In this document: piece by piece, positions 38,025-47,828 of the stretch
How the letters are laid out: each line of letters starts with the position of its first letter
How positions within the stretch are numbered: position 1 is the first letter of the stretch
Assembly: GCF_026420145.1 (NCBI RefSeq)
Contig: NZ_JAPMLV010000001.1
Coordinates: forward strand, 1,178,001 to 1,242,000
Reading direction: 5' to 3'
Length of the DNA: 64,000 nucleotides
Origin: Enterobacter pseudoroggenkampii
GTDB lineage: Bacteria > Pseudomonadota > Gammaproteobacteria > Enterobacterales > Enterobacteriaceae
Notes under the pieces: model-generated
Database searches by the model: none
Told to the model about the DNA's origin: nothing
The model's input: only the letters and a program-made list of their open reading frames with translations
Made by a program: the position numbers and the translations under genes

Positions 38025-39005
38025 TTACTCAACCGCTAACAGATTGACGATCTCGGCCACGCTTTTCACGCTGCGGATGTTCCCAATCCCCGTGCCGAGC
38101 GCGATATAGCCTTCATCGGTGTTATTTTCCAGCATGCCCAGACGCAGGCCCCGTAATCCTCCCATCGCCTTGCCCAGCGCGTCGTTGCTTGCGCCTGCTT
38201 TATCCATCGATGCCAGTTTTTCCGCCAGCTTGCCGGGAAGCGCGCGGTAGTAATGGGGCACGGTGCGAAAAAGGAGTAAGTCCAGGCCGTTGGCGGCAAC
38301 AATTTTCTCTTTGACCCCCTGCGGCACGCGGCTTTCTTCGGTACTGATAAAGACCGATCCGGCAAACACGCCTTCCGCACCTAACGCATGCGCCGCTCTG
38401 GCGGTGCGATTATCGGTAATACCGCCCGCGGCCATCACCGGGATGTGCTTCACGGCATCGGCAATCAGCGGCACGATGGAAAAGGTGCCAAGCGCCGTTG
38501 CGGGTAACGTTCCGCCTTCATCAAAACCGGTGGCGACGATAATGTCTGCCCCCAGATCTTCTGCGAGACGGGTGTTTTCCGGCGTGGGATTGATGTCGCG
38601 GTAGATAATAGCGATCCCTGCCTCTTTTAACTCACTGAACAGCGAGGGAATAATGCTGCCTTCCCCATAGCCTGTATATACCACGGCCCTGACGCCTTCC
38701 TCTTTTACCACCTTAAGAATTGGTCCAGTCCAGACGTCATTAACGGCGGTGGGGATCAGGTTCACGCCAAACGGTTTTTCGGTCAGCCGTTTGGTTTTAC
38801 GAATTTCTTCGCGCATTTTTTCGGCTGTCGCTTCCGGCGTGGAGACCGCGGTGTCGGCGGTTAAGCCTGCATTGGGTCCCAGCACGCCGAGCCCGCCGGC
38901 ATTGCTGACCGCGGCAACTAAACGGGCATCGGTAAGCCAGGATAACGGCCCCTGAATAACAGGCTTTTCGATACCCAGGATCTGACAGATACGGTTATTT
39001 TTCAT
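38025..39005 (-). CDS. Nitronate monooxygenase (2-nitropropane dioxygenase family)
   Basis: This 326-residue FMN-dependent TIM-barrel enzyme oxidises nitronates such as propionate-3-nitronate to aldehydes and nitrite. It starts MKNNRICQILGIEKPVIQGPLSWL and contains GFDEGG and VMAAGGITDNRTARAAHALGAEGVFAGS, the flavin-binding core of the family. It lies divergently from the LysR gene at 39134 with 128 bases between. It probably detoxifies nitroalkanes. Confidence 0.85.
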   Translation of the reverse strand: MKNNRICQILGIEKPVIQGPLSWLTDARLVAAVSNAGGLGVLGPNAGLTADTAVSTPEATAEKMREEIRKTKRLTEKPFGVNLIPTAVNDVWTGPILKVVKEEGVRAVVYTGYGEGSIIPSLFSELKEAGIAIIYRDINPTPENTRLAEDLGADIIVATGFDEGGTLPATALGTFSIVPLIADAVKHIPVMAAGGITDNRTARAAHALGAEGVFAGSVFISTEESRVPQGVKEKIVAANGLDLLLFRTVPHYYRALPGKLAEKLASMDKAGASNDALGKAMGGLRGLRLGMLENNTDEGYIALGTGIGNIRSVKSVAEIVNLLAVE

Positions 39006-39133
39006 AGCAGACTCTCCCTTACGTTTGAATGGAGGAGAGTGTAGGGTGCAATATTGTTAGGAAAAATAGCCCAAAAGATTCATCACTGTTATAAAATCAA
39101 TAACAATATCCCGTTCGCGGTTTGAAATCCTTT

Positions 39134-40018
39134 ATGCAAATAAATCTCTTTGAATCTATTCGAATTTTTATTGAAATTGTCGAGTCAGGTAGTCTTACCC
39201 AGGCGGCGGAGAATCTGCAGGTCCATCGCCCTGCAGTCACCAAAGCGTTACAGCTTCTGGAGCAACACAGCGGCACGCGGCTCCTGCAGCGCACAACGCG
39301 TCGGATTAGCCTGACGCCGGATGGGGAGGCGTTCTATCGCCAGAGTAAACCCCTGCTGGCGCAGGCGGACGAATTACTGGAGTCGTTTGGTACGGACCGG
39401 GCAATACACGGTCAGCTGCGTGTGGATATGCCGGTCTCTTTTGCCACGCTGCGGGTGATACCCAATCTGCCTGATTTTTATCGTCAGCATCCTGAGATCG
39501 ACATCATTCTGAGCAGCTCTGACCGCCGTCGGGATATGCTGCGGGATGGTCTGGACTGCGTGCTGCGGGTGGGAGAGCTGGACGACGGCGATTATATCGC
39601 GCGTAAAATCGGGAACATCAAAATCACGACCTGCGCCAGCCCGGCCTGGCTGGCAAAACACGGTACGCCAGAAACGCCGGATGATTTACGCAAACATCAG
39701 GCCATCAACTGGATTAATACCAGCAGCAGACATATTCATCCGTGGACGTTTACCACGCCAGAAGGCGTCGCGGAGATGACTTTACCCGGTAAGCTTGTGG
39801 TGGATAACTCCGAGGCCTACATCGCGGCAGGCCTGGCCGGGCTGGGGTTAATGCAGGGGATGAATCTCTTTCTCCAGCCTTACATTGACCGCGGCCTGCT
39901 GGTTGAGGTCCTGCCAGCCTATCGCTCGCCGGACCGCAAGCTGTCACTGCTCTACCCACACCGTCACCTCTCCCGCAAAGTGCGGGTATTTACCGAGTGG
40001 CTGGAGAGTCTGGTGTGA
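39134..40018 (+). CDS. LysR-type regulator, divergent from nitronate monooxygenase
   Basis: This 294-residue LysR-type protein has the helix-turn-helix IFIEIVESGSLTQAAENLQVHRPAVTKALQLLE and an effector domain of the CrgA-like group (LLQRTTRRISLTPDG, then a VDNSEAYIAAGLAGLGLMQG segment). ATG 39134 is preferred over a TTG at 39122. It probably controls the divergent nitronate monooxygenase. Its 3' end overlaps the convergent MocR gene by 29 bases. Confidence 0.88.
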   Translation: MQINLFESIRIFIEIVESGSLTQAAENLQVHRPAVTKALQLLEQHSGTRLLQRTTRRISLTPDGEAFYRQSKPLLAQADELLESFGTDRAIHGQLRVDMPVSFATLRVIPNLPDFYRQHPEIDIILSSSDRRRDMLRDGLDCVLRVGELDDGDYIARKIGNIKITTCASPAWLAKHGTPETPDDLRKHQAINWINTSSRHIHPWTFTTPEGVAEMTLPGKLVVDNSEAYIAAGLAGLGLMQGMNLFLQPYIDRGLLVEVLPAYRSPDRKLSLLYPHRHLSRKVRVFTEWLESLV

Positions 40019-41444
40019 AAACGGCCAGTTCATGGCATAGGGCCCCAATCTGCCCTACGGCATTGAGCAGGCGGGGCGTCGGTTCGTTTGCGCAGTTTAG
40101 CCGCAGAAAGTGCGTGAGTTCTGCGCCAGGAGAAAACAGGGGGCCGGGGCTGACGCCAATACCCAGCGCCAGCGCGCGACGATGCACCTCCAGGGCGTTG
40201 ATCTGCTGAGGCAGTTCTACCCACAACAAAAAGCCGGCTGCGGGTACGTTTACGCGGGTTCCGGGGGGAAAACTGGCCTCGACCCGCGCCACGACGGCGG
40301 CTAATCCCACCGCGATCCGCCGCTTGAGCCGCCGCAGGTGACGGTCGTAGTCGCCGCTTGCCAGCATCTCGCTCGTCGCGGCTTCCAGCAGCGGTGCACC
40401 AGCCCAGTCTCCGGCCATGCGGGCCTGCAAGACCTGCGTGTGGTAGCGTCCGGCGGCAATCCAGCCGATTCGCCACCCCGGCGCAAGCGTTTTAGACAGG
40501 GAGCTGCAGTAAATCACATTCCCGCTCTGGTCGAACGCCTTGCAGGCCGGAGGGCGTTGCCCCTCACCGACCAGATCTCCGTAAACATCGTCCTCAATCA
40601 ACGGAATTTCTGCCTCTTCAAGCAGGGCAACCAGTTCCTGCTTGCGTGCGACGGGCATGCTGGCACCCAACGGGTTTTGCACGGTGGGTGAGGCCAGGAC
40701 GGCAGCGGGGCGATGGCAGCGAATGGCGTCAGCCAGCGGCTCCAGCAGCAGGCCTTCCACAGGGTCGGTGGGGATCGCTAAGGCCTTCAGGCCTAAATCC
40801 TCCAGCAGCAGGAGCGTGCCAAAGTAGGCGGGCTGCTCAATTGCCACCACATCACCTGGCTGACACACGGCCCGAAGTGCCAGGCGCAGCGCCTGCGTCG
40901 CGCCCGAGGTGATAATGAGATCGTCCGCGCTGAACCGGGCTCCCCATTGCGCAGAGCGCGCGGCAATCTTACTTCGTAGGTCTGCTCTTCCCGGGGGCAG
41001 GCTGTAGCTCTGTCCATGCGCTTCCAGACGACGGCCCGCGGAGTGCAACGCCCGCTGCAGCGCGTCTCCTGGCAGCCACGCGGGATCGGGCAGGGCGGCG
41101 CCCAGCGGGATCAGCCGGGCTTCTGCACTGCTGAACAGCGACCGGGCCACGGCGGATAGGGTGACGGGGACCGGACCGGGTGAGGAGCGCGCGGGCTCCA
41201 CGCGCGGTGACAGGCTGGTCTGGCGGATGTAGTAACCTGAACGCGGGCGCGCAACGATCAGCCCTTCAGCCTCGAGGCAGCGAAGGGCCTCCAGCGCCGT
41301 CGGAAGGCTAACGTGCTCGCGCTCGGCCAGTTTACGCGCGGAGATCATCCTGTCACCGGCGCGCAGCGCGCCAGACGTCAGCGTGAGGCGCAGCATCTCG
41401 GCAATTCGGCGATAGTGTGGGGACGACTGGGACGGGGCAGACAT
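39990..41444 (-). CDS. MocR/PdxR-type transcription factor (GntR plus aminotransferase)
   Basis: This 484-residue fusion has an N-terminal GntR winged helix (residues about 10-75, ARKLAEREHVSLPTALEALRCLEAEGLIVARPRSGYYI). A full fold-type I aminotransferase domain follows, with the PLP-binding lysine in SSLSKTLAPGWRIGW. Such MocR proteins sense PLP or amino-acid derivatives and control neighbouring metabolic genes. It is divergent from the N-acetyltransferase gene (96 bases between starts), the likely target. The 3' end overlaps the preceding LysR gene. Confidence 0.88.
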   Translation of the reverse strand: MSAPSQSSPHYRRIAEMLRLTLTSGALRAGDRMISARKLAEREHVSLPTALEALRCLEAEGLIVARPRSGYYIRQTSLSPRVEPARSSPGPVPVTLSAVARSLFSSAEARLIPLGAALPDPAWLPGDALQRALHSAGRRLEAHGQSYSLPPGRADLRSKIAARSAQWGARFSADDLIITSGATQALRLALRAVCQPGDVVAIEQPAYFGTLLLLEDLGLKALAIPTDPVEGLLLEPLADAIRCHRPAAVLASPTVQNPLGASMPVARKQELVALLEEAEIPLIEDDVYGDLVGEGQRPPACKAFDQSGNVIYCSSLSKTLAPGWRIGWIAAGRYHTQVLQARMAGDWAGAPLLEAATSEMLASGDYDRHLRRLKRRIAVGLAAVVARVEASFPPGTRVNVPAAGFLLWVELPQQINALEVHRRALALGIGVSPGPLFSPGAELTHFLRLNCANEPTPRLLNAVGQIGALCHELAVFTPDSPATR

Positions 41445-41540
41445 GGGTATCTGTTCAGGCTAATTTTCGATAAAACTGACTATACAGCCAATGATGCGCG
41501 CCATCTATAGTGTCCGGCATGTTCAGGACAAGGAGGCATT

Positions 41541-42308
41541 ATGCATAGCGATAATTTTAACATTTCCACCTATTTCAAACGCATAAACTACACCGGACCA
41601 GTGGCTGCCGATACGGCCACCCTGCATGCGCTGATGCGTCATCAGCTCTTTTCCGTTCCCTTTGAAAATCTGGACGTGCAGGCGGGTAAAATTGTCTCGC
41701 TGGCGCCAGACGACATTGCTGATAAGGTGTTAACGCAGGGGCGCGGCGGCTACTGCTATGAGGTAAACGGGCTTTTTGCCATGGCGCTGGCGGCGTTAGG
41801 GATACCTTACCGTTTCGTGGCGGCGCGCCCGATGTTCTACCCCGCGCGGCGGCCGAAAACCCATATGGCGTTGATTGCCGAGGTGGAGAGCCGACAGTGG
41901 CTTTGCGACCTCGGGTTCGGCAGCTACGGCATTCGTGCGCCGATGGCGCTGGACACGCTTGATGTGGATATCACGCAGGATTTCGACACGTTTCGGCTAA
42001 GCCGCAGTGCGGAGGGCGAATATCTGCTTGAGGCGAAGGTGGAGGGGGAGTGGGCCCGGCAATACGGCTTTGATCTCACGCCTCAGGAATGGATTGATTT
42101 CGTCCCGGCCAACTACCTTAACTCCACGCACCCGGATGCGATCTTTGTGCAGAAGCGGGTGGTGGTACAGCACAGCCCGGAAGGACGTCAGATTTTACTG
42201 GGCGATATGCTGAAAACCATCACCGCGAACGGCACTGAAGCGCGGCAGCTGGCGGAGGATGAAATCCGCCATGTCCTGAAAGACCGTTTTGCGTTGACCG
42301 CCGCGTAA
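41541..42308 (+). CDS. Arylamine N-acetyltransferase
   Basis: This 255-residue cytoplasmic enzyme uses acetyl-CoA to acetylate arylamines and hydrazines. The catalytic triad is complete: Cys72 (RGGYCYE), His108 (THMAL) and Asp123 (CDLGFG). It has the family length, slightly shorter than E. coli NhoA. It follows a divergent MocR-type regulator and may be induced by its effector. The ribosome binding site AAGGAGG is strong, suggesting efficient translation. Confidence 0.92.
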   Translation: MHSDNFNISTYFKRINYTGPVAADTATLHALMRHQLFSVPFENLDVQAGKIVSLAPDDIADKVLTQGRGGYCYEVNGLFAMALAALGIPYRFVAARPMFYPARRPKTHMALIAEVESRQWLCDLGFGSYGIRAPMALDTLDVDITQDFDTFRLSRSAEGEYLLEAKVEGEWARQYGFDLTPQEWIDFVPANYLNSTHPDAIFVQKRVVVQHSPEGRQILLGDMLKTITANGTEARQLAEDEIRHVLKDRFALTAA

Positions 42309-42330
42309 TCAGCCGGGAAACGGTGGAGCC

Positions 42331-45300
42331 TCAGCGCAGTTCATCTTCTGTGGCTTTGCGCTGAGCGCCCCACTGTAACAGCAGGCTAAACGACGCGGGT
42401 AACACGGTCAGCGTCACCAGCGTCGCAACCAGCAGCCCGCCGATGATGGCATAGGCCATTGGACCCCAGAAGACCTGGTGAGAAATGGGGATCATGCCCA
42501 GAATGGCGGCACAGGCGGTCAGACAGATGGGTCTGGCCCGGTGTTCCGCAGCCGCCATAATCGCGGCATCGTTTGTCATCCCCTGAGCAAGATTGCTGTC
42601 AACCTCGCTAATCAATATCACCGCGTTCCGCACGATCATCCCCGCCAGGGCGATAACGCCCAGCAGCGCGACAAACCCCATCGGCGTTCCGCCGGGCAGC
42701 ATAGCCAGCACGATCCCCGGTAAACCAAACGGGGCCATCAGGAGGGCCAGCAGCATCCGGGAATATTGCCGCAGCTGAAGCATCAGCAGCAACAGCATGA
42801 TGACCAGCGTTACCGGAAGAACGGTAAAGACGGAGCTGTTCCCCTTATCCGATTCGGCAACCGCGCCGCCTTCTTCAATGCTGTAACCTGCCGGCAGATT
42901 CGCGCGCAGTTTATCCACCGCCGGACGCAGCGCCGCGGATACCGCTTCAGCCTTCAGCCCCGGGGCAAGATCCGTTTGCACCGTGATAAAGGGCACGCGC
43001 TGGCGACGCCAGATGACCGGATCGTCCACGCCCCAGACCGGCGTCGCGACGGCGCTGAGCGGAATTTTTTTACCGTCGTTCCCCTGAATCGTGAGTGAGG
43101 AGAGGGTGGCGGTGCTGTGGCGCGCATTGTCTGTGGCCCGGAGCACCACGTCGACAAGGCGGTCGTTATCTCTTATGGACGTGACAACGCTGCCGGACCA
43201 GACGGTGTTCAGCGTGCGGGCGAGGCTTTCTGACGATATTCCCGCCGCCCTGGCCGCCGTCTGATTCACCTCAAGGGTGATGACCCTCTCCGGCTCTCCG
43301 GCCGTCTGGTTAACGTCGCGTGAGTACGGGGACTGCCCAATCGCGTCCGTGAGACGGTTCGCAAACGCCCGGACCTGCAGATAATCGGGCCCGCTCACCC
43401 GGTATTTGATTGGCCAGCCGACGGGCGGCCCCAGCTCAAGGGGCGACACCCGCGTGATGATGTCGCTAAACTGCGTCGCCAGGATCCTGTTGAGCTGCGC
43501 ATGCAGACGATCCCGCGCCTCAAGGTCTTTAGCCACCACAACCATCTGGGCGATATTTTCATTTTCCAGCAGCACGTCCATCGGCAGGTAAAAACGGATG
43601 GCCCCTGAGCCAACGTACGTCGAAAAGCGATCGATATTGCCGTTGTCGGCCAGCGCTTTTTCCAGCTTTTCCACCTCTCTTAACGTTTCCGCCTGCGACG
43701 CGTTGGCCGGAAGCGTCAGGCTGACCAGCAGCTCAGGCCGGTCCGAGGCGGGGAAAAACTCGCCCTGCATAAACGTCGTGCCGTACGCTGACAACCCCAG
43801 CGCGGCAAGCGCAATCAGCACGGTGGAGAGCCGGTGGCGGAGCGCCAGGCGTAAAAGCCGTCCGTACCCGCGCGCGATCCTTCCCGGTCCCGCCGCGTGA
43901 TGTCTGACTTTTTCCGGCAGCAGCCACGTACCCGTCAACGGCGAAAACAGGATCGCGACAGCCCAGGAACAGAGCAGGGCGATGAGCACCACCGCAAACA
44001 GGGAAAAGCAGTATTCACCGGCGCTGGAGGCCGCAAAACCAACGGGAATAAAGCCAGCAATCATCACCAGGGTACCGGTGAGCATCGGGAAGGCCGTCGT
44101 TTTGAATGCATGGGTGGCCGCATGCCGACGGGAATCCCCGGCTTCCAGCCGGGAGACCATCGTTTCGACGGCGATCATGGCGTCATCCACCAGCAGGCCC
44201 AGGGCAATGATCAGCGCCCCGAGCGAGATACGCTGAAGGCCGATGCCTGCGAGCATCATGCCGGCAAACGTCATGGCGAGCACCAGCGGGATGGCCGTCG
44301 CCACCACCAGTCCGGCCCGTAAACCCAGCGAGACAAATGAGACCGCCAGCACGATAACAACGGCTTCGATAAGCACCCGGATAAACCCGCTTACCGCATC
44401 ACTCACCACCGCTGACTGATCGGCGACTTTCACCATCTCGATACCGTGCGGCAGCCCGGCGCTGAGGGTCGCCATTTTTGCATTCAGCGCAGCACCGAAA
44501 CGCAGCATGTTGCCTGTCGGCGCCATCGAGACCGCCAGCCCGATAGCCGGTTTGCCGTTCACCCGGTAGGCCGGGGCCGGTGGCTCGGCGTTTTCCCGGG
44601 TGACGGTGGCAATGTCGGTCAGCGGAATATAGCGATTGTTAACGTGCAGCGTGACGGCGCGTAAACTCTCTTCGGTCGTGAGCGCCCCGCTGACCTTTAT
44701 CGCCATGTTCTCCTGCCCGGTACGCATCGTTCCTGCCGGGACAACGGCGTTTTGCGCCCGGAGGGCGTCGGCGACCGCCTGAATATCCAGCCCCATACCG
44801 GCCAGGCGCGCCGGAGAAAAGGCGAGAACCCACTGCTCCTGCTGTTCGCCCAGCAGGGTGGTTTTACCCATATCCGGCAGAGACATGAGCTCGCGCCGTA
44901 TTGTCTCTGCGCGATCCCGCACCTCCCGCAACGTGAAGCCTTCGGGAATAAAGGCGTAAATTGTGCCGAACGTGTCGTCAAACTCGTCGTCCACGGCAGG
45001 ACCCTGCACCCCTTCGGGCAGGGACGGCGCGATGTCCTGCATTTTTTTGCGAACCTGATACCAGATATCGGGCACGCTTTGCGGGGGCGTATCGTCACGG
45101 AGGTTGACGTGGATAACGGTGCGTCCGGCACGGGTTTCACTTTCGAGATAGTCCAGCCAGGGCGTTTCCTGCAGCTTTTTTTCAAGCGTATCGGTCAGCA
45201 GGCGGGTGGTATCCGTCACGGAGGCTCCCGGCCACTGTGCGGAGACGACGGCCGTTTTAATGGTGAATGCCGGATCTTCGTTACGCGGCAGCTTCTCATA

Positions 45301-45408
45301 GCAGAACACGCCCATCGCAATCACCAGCAGCATGAAAAAGCTGACCATCTGCTGGTTCTTCAGCGCCCAGGCAGAGAGGTTAAATTTGGTTTCCGATCCT
45401 GTGTTCAT
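42331..45408 (-). CDS. RND efflux pump inner-membrane permease
   Basis: This 1025-residue HAE-type RND transporter has twelve membrane helices in two halves and large periplasmic loops. It starts with helix 1 (MVSFFMLLVIAMGVFCYEKL) and has the proton-relay motif LGLLVDDAMIAVETM in helix 4. It resembles TriC-type pumps more than AcrB. Its start overlaps the stop of the adaptor gene as ATGA, so the two are co-translated. No outer-membrane factor lies nearby, so it must borrow TolC or another channel. Substrates are unknown; exported drugs or stress compounds are likely. Confidence 0.9.
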   Translation of the reverse strand: MNTGSETKFNLSAWALKNQQMVSFFMLLVIAMGVFCYEKLPRNEDPAFTIKTAVVSAQWPGASVTDTTRLLTDTLEKKLQETPWLDYLESETRAGRTVIHVNLRDDTPPQSVPDIWYQVRKKMQDIAPSLPEGVQGPAVDDEFDDTFGTIYAFIPEGFTLREVRDRAETIRRELMSLPDMGKTTLLGEQQEQWVLAFSPARLAGMGLDIQAVADALRAQNAVVPAGTMRTGQENMAIKVSGALTTEESLRAVTLHVNNRYIPLTDIATVTRENAEPPAPAYRVNGKPAIGLAVSMAPTGNMLRFGAALNAKMATLSAGLPHGIEMVKVADQSAVVSDAVSGFIRVLIEAVVIVLAVSFVSLGLRAGLVVATAIPLVLAMTFAGMMLAGIGLQRISLGALIIALGLLVDDAMIAVETMVSRLEAGDSRRHAATHAFKTTAFPMLTGTLVMIAGFIPVGFAASSAGEYCFSLFAVVLIALLCSWAVAILFSPLTGTWLLPEKVRHHAAGPGRIARGYGRLLRLALRHRLSTVLIALAALGLSAYGTTFMQGEFFPASDRPELLVSLTLPANASQAETLREVEKLEKALADNGNIDRFSTYVGSGAIRFYLPMDVLLENENIAQMVVVAKDLEARDRLHAQLNRILATQFSDIITRVSPLELGPPVGWPIKYRVSGPDYLQVRAFANRLTDAIGQSPYSRDVNQTAGEPERVITLEVNQTAARAAGISSESLARTLNTVWSGSVVTSIRDNDRLVDVVLRATDNARHSTATLSSLTIQGNDGKKIPLSAVATPVWGVDDPVIWRRQRVPFITVQTDLAPGLKAEAVSAALRPAVDKLRANLPAGYSIEEGGAVAESDKGNSSVFTVLPVTLVIMLLLLMLQLRQYSRMLLALLMAPFGLPGIVLAMLPGGTPMGFVALLGVIALAGMIVRNAVILISEVDSNLAQGMTNDAAIMAAAEHRARPICLTACAAILGMIPISHQVFWGPMAYAIIGGLLVATLVTLTVLPASFSLLLQWGAQRKATEDELR

Positions 45409-46553
45409 GGCTGAACCTCTCCGGCCATCACCGGCTCGCCGGATCGTAATGTGCTCACGCCCGCCGTAATCACCCGATCGCCGGACTCAAGGCCGGAGGC
45501 AATCATGACGGAGGAGGCCGTATAGCCGACGGGCACCACCACGCGCAGTTGCGTCCGCGACTGCGGGGTAATGACGAAAACGGCCGGTTTGTCGCCGACG
45601 CGGGTCAGCGCCGACGCGGGAAGCGCGTACCCATGCGGGGCGGCGGAGGGCAACGTCACGGTGACGCTGGCGCCCAGCGCCATGGCCGCCGGCGGGTTTT
45701 GCAGGGTGGCTCTGACGCGCCAGGTACGGGTCTGAGGATCGGCCTGCGGGGTGATATCCCGCAGTAGGGCAGACGCCTGTACCGACGGGGCGCTGAGGAG
45801 GGAAACCTGCAAAACCGCTTTATCCAGAGACGGGATCGCATCGGGCGCGGCAATGTCAAACGCCACGTCGCGGACTTCCCCGGTCGCCAGCGTCAGCACG
45901 GACTGGCCGTCGCTGACAACCTGTCCCGCAGAGGCGCTCACGGCCGTGATGACGCCCGCTTGCGGCGCGATCAGGCGCGTCCAGCCGAGACTTTCGCGGG
46001 CATTTCGCCATGCGGCCTCGCTGCTTTTTAAGCGCGCCCGGGCGACAAGCCAGTCCGCACGGGCGCTGTCGAACTGCGTGCGGGCTATCGCGCCTGTTGG
46101 CATAAGCTTTTGCATGCGACTGACGTTAAGCGCGGCGACCTGGGCTGAGGCTTTGGCGCCTTCATAGTCGGCCGCGGCGCTGTCGAGCTGGTTTTGCCCG
46201 GTCGTATTATCAAGCGTGGCCAGCAACTGTCCGGCAGTGACCCGGTCGCCAATATCAACGCTACGCGTCAGTATCCGGCCTCCGGTGCGAAAGCTCAGGG
46301 TCGTTTCATCGTGGGCATGGATCTCACCGGTTCTTTCCAGCGCGGGAAGGGAGTGGGCGGTGCCAACGACGACGTAGCGTACCTTACGCACTGGGTCAGG
46401 TTTGTTTTCGTGTTTATCACCGCAGCCGGTCAGCGGAAAAATCGCCAGCGCAAGCAGGGCCAGGGGAAGAAAATGCAGCCAGGAAAGGGTGCGCGCCACG
46501 CCGTACAAATGATGCAGGCAGTGGCGGAGGGAGAGAAAAAATTCGTCTGACAT
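45405..46553 (-). CDS. RND periplasmic adaptor (membrane-fusion) lipoprotein
   Basis: This 382-residue membrane-fusion protein connects the RND permease to an outer-membrane channel. A hydrophobic segment ends in a lipobox LTGC at Cys44, preceded by an unusually long N-terminal extension. A GTG within it (about codon 19) may be the real start. It has an HlyD-type core with biotinyl-like halves, helical hairpin (DSAAADYEGAKASAQVAAL) and beta-barrel region. It overlaps the permease by four bases and follows the sensor kinase gene. Confidence 0.88.
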   Translation of the reverse strand: MSDEFFLSLRHCLHHLYGVARTLSWLHFLPLALLALAIFPLTGCGDKHENKPDPVRKVRYVVVGTAHSLPALERTGEIHAHDETTLSFRTGGRILTRSVDIGDRVTAGQLLATLDNTTGQNQLDSAAADYEGAKASAQVAALNVSRMQKLMPTGAIARTQFDSARADWLVARARLKSSEAAWRNARESLGWTRLIAPQAGVITAVSASAGQVVSDGQSVLTLATGEVRDVAFDIAAPDAIPSLDKAVLQVSLLSAPSVQASALLRDITPQADPQTRTWRVRATLQNPPAAMALGASVTVTLPSAAPHGYALPASALTRVGDKPAVFVITPQSRTQLRVVVPVGYTASSVMIASGLESGDRVITAGVSTLRSGEPVMAGEVQP

Positions 46554-46631
46554 AACGCCGCTCCATAAAGGGAATGGCGTTATTAAATGCGCGCTACGTC
46601 GAGAAAGATTCGATGTTCTGTCAAGGCTTTA

Positions 46632-47828
46632 TCAAGAGGGGAGATTTTCATTATCGGACGGATGCCAGGGCAACAAAATGCACACCGCAAGGCCGCCGGT
46701 TTCCGGTAATGACGCGCTAATCTCACCCCCATGCGCCTGGCAAATCGCCCGGGCGATGGACAAACCAAGGCCGCTGCCGCCGGAATGCCGCGCGCGGGAC
46801 TGCTCCTCGCGGCTAAAGCGTTTAAACATTTCCGGTAAGAACTGGGGCGACACGCCCGGCCCGTCATCGGTGAATTCGAGGATGTAATGCCCGCTGGCGT
46901 AATGTAGTGCCACCTCAAGGTGGCCGCCTTCGCGTCCGTAACGTAGCGCATTTTCCATGAGGATGGTAACGACCTGCCCCATACGGAACGCATCGCCCCG
47001 GAAGGGGCTGGTGTGCGGGTTACGTAGCGTTATCCTGAAATGATGCGCATCCGCCTGGGGCATGATCCAGGCAGCCCGCTCCTGAATCAGCTCATCCAGA
47101 CAGAACGGCTGGTCCTCCAGCACAAGGTTACCCGCGTCTGCCAAAGAGAGAAGGTGGAGTTCATCGGTGAGGCGGTTGAGGTGCTGGAGCTGTTTCATCA
47201 CCATGCCCAGCTGCGCCGGGCTGGCATCAAACACGCCGTCTAGCATGCCCTGCAGACGCCCGATGGCGGCCGTCAGGGGCGAGCGCAGCTCGTGCGCCAT
47301 CGCGACGTGCGAGGCGCGGAGCTCTTTCTCATAGCGGGCAAGTTGTCCTGTCATAGAGTTAAAGTCGGTCGCAAAGCTGACCATTTCTGCCGGTGCATCT
47401 TTGATCAGCTCTGCCTGACGGCCAAACTGACCTTCGGCGACATCCTTGGCCGCATCGCGAAGTCGGCTGAACTGCAGTGCCAGCGGGCGGGCGTGTTTGA
47501 GCCCCATCACCACAATAAACGGGATCATCACCAGCACCAGCAGGGCCACCGTGACCCAGTCCGCTGAGGCGATGGACGGCGTGGAATAGCTCAGGCCCCA
47601 CCAGGTGTCCACAATCGAGTGGAAGCGGGCCGGGTTGGCCTGCGGGTTCTGGCTGAGCGTAAGAAACTCCTGCCGGACCGCTGGCGGCATCCTGCCCATG
47701 ATCCAGTAGTTCTGTACCGCATAGCGCAGCCACATGCAGGTGGCAATGACGATCACGCTGCCGATGGCCAGCGCTAAAATGCGTGCGCAAATCCAGCGCC
47801 ACAGAGAGGCGTGTCGGTTTTTTATCAT
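46632..47828 (-). CDS. Sensor histidine kinase of the efflux locus
   Basis: This 398-residue inner-membrane kinase has TM1 at about 16-36, a short periplasmic sensor (about 37-90), TM2 at about 91-110 and a HAMP linker. The phospho-accepting His179 is in AMAHELRSPLTAAIGRL. The ATP-binding N, G1 and G2 boxes follow (LMENALRYGR, TDDGPGV, GSGLGLSIA). The periplasmic loop is small, as in kinases that sense membrane or envelope damage. It overlaps the response regulator by four bases (ATGA). It probably controls the RND and MipA genes. Confidence 0.9.
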   Translation of the reverse strand: MIKNRHASLWRWICARILALAIGSVIVIATCMWLRYAVQNYWIMGRMPPAVRQEFLTLSQNPQANPARFHSIVDTWWGLSYSTPSIASADWVTVALLVLVMIPFIVVMGLKHARPLALQFSRLRDAAKDVAEGQFGRQAELIKDAPAEMVSFATDFNSMTGQLARYEKELRASHVAMAHELRSPLTAAIGRLQGMLDGVFDASPAQLGMVMKQLQHLNRLTDELHLLSLADAGNLVLEDQPFCLDELIQERAAWIMPQADAHHFRITLRNPHTSPFRGDAFRMGQVVTILMENALRYGREGGHLEVALHYASGHYILEFTDDGPGVSPQFLPEMFKRFSREEQSRARHSGGSGLGLSIARAICQAHGGEISASLPETGGLAVCILLPWHPSDNENLPS

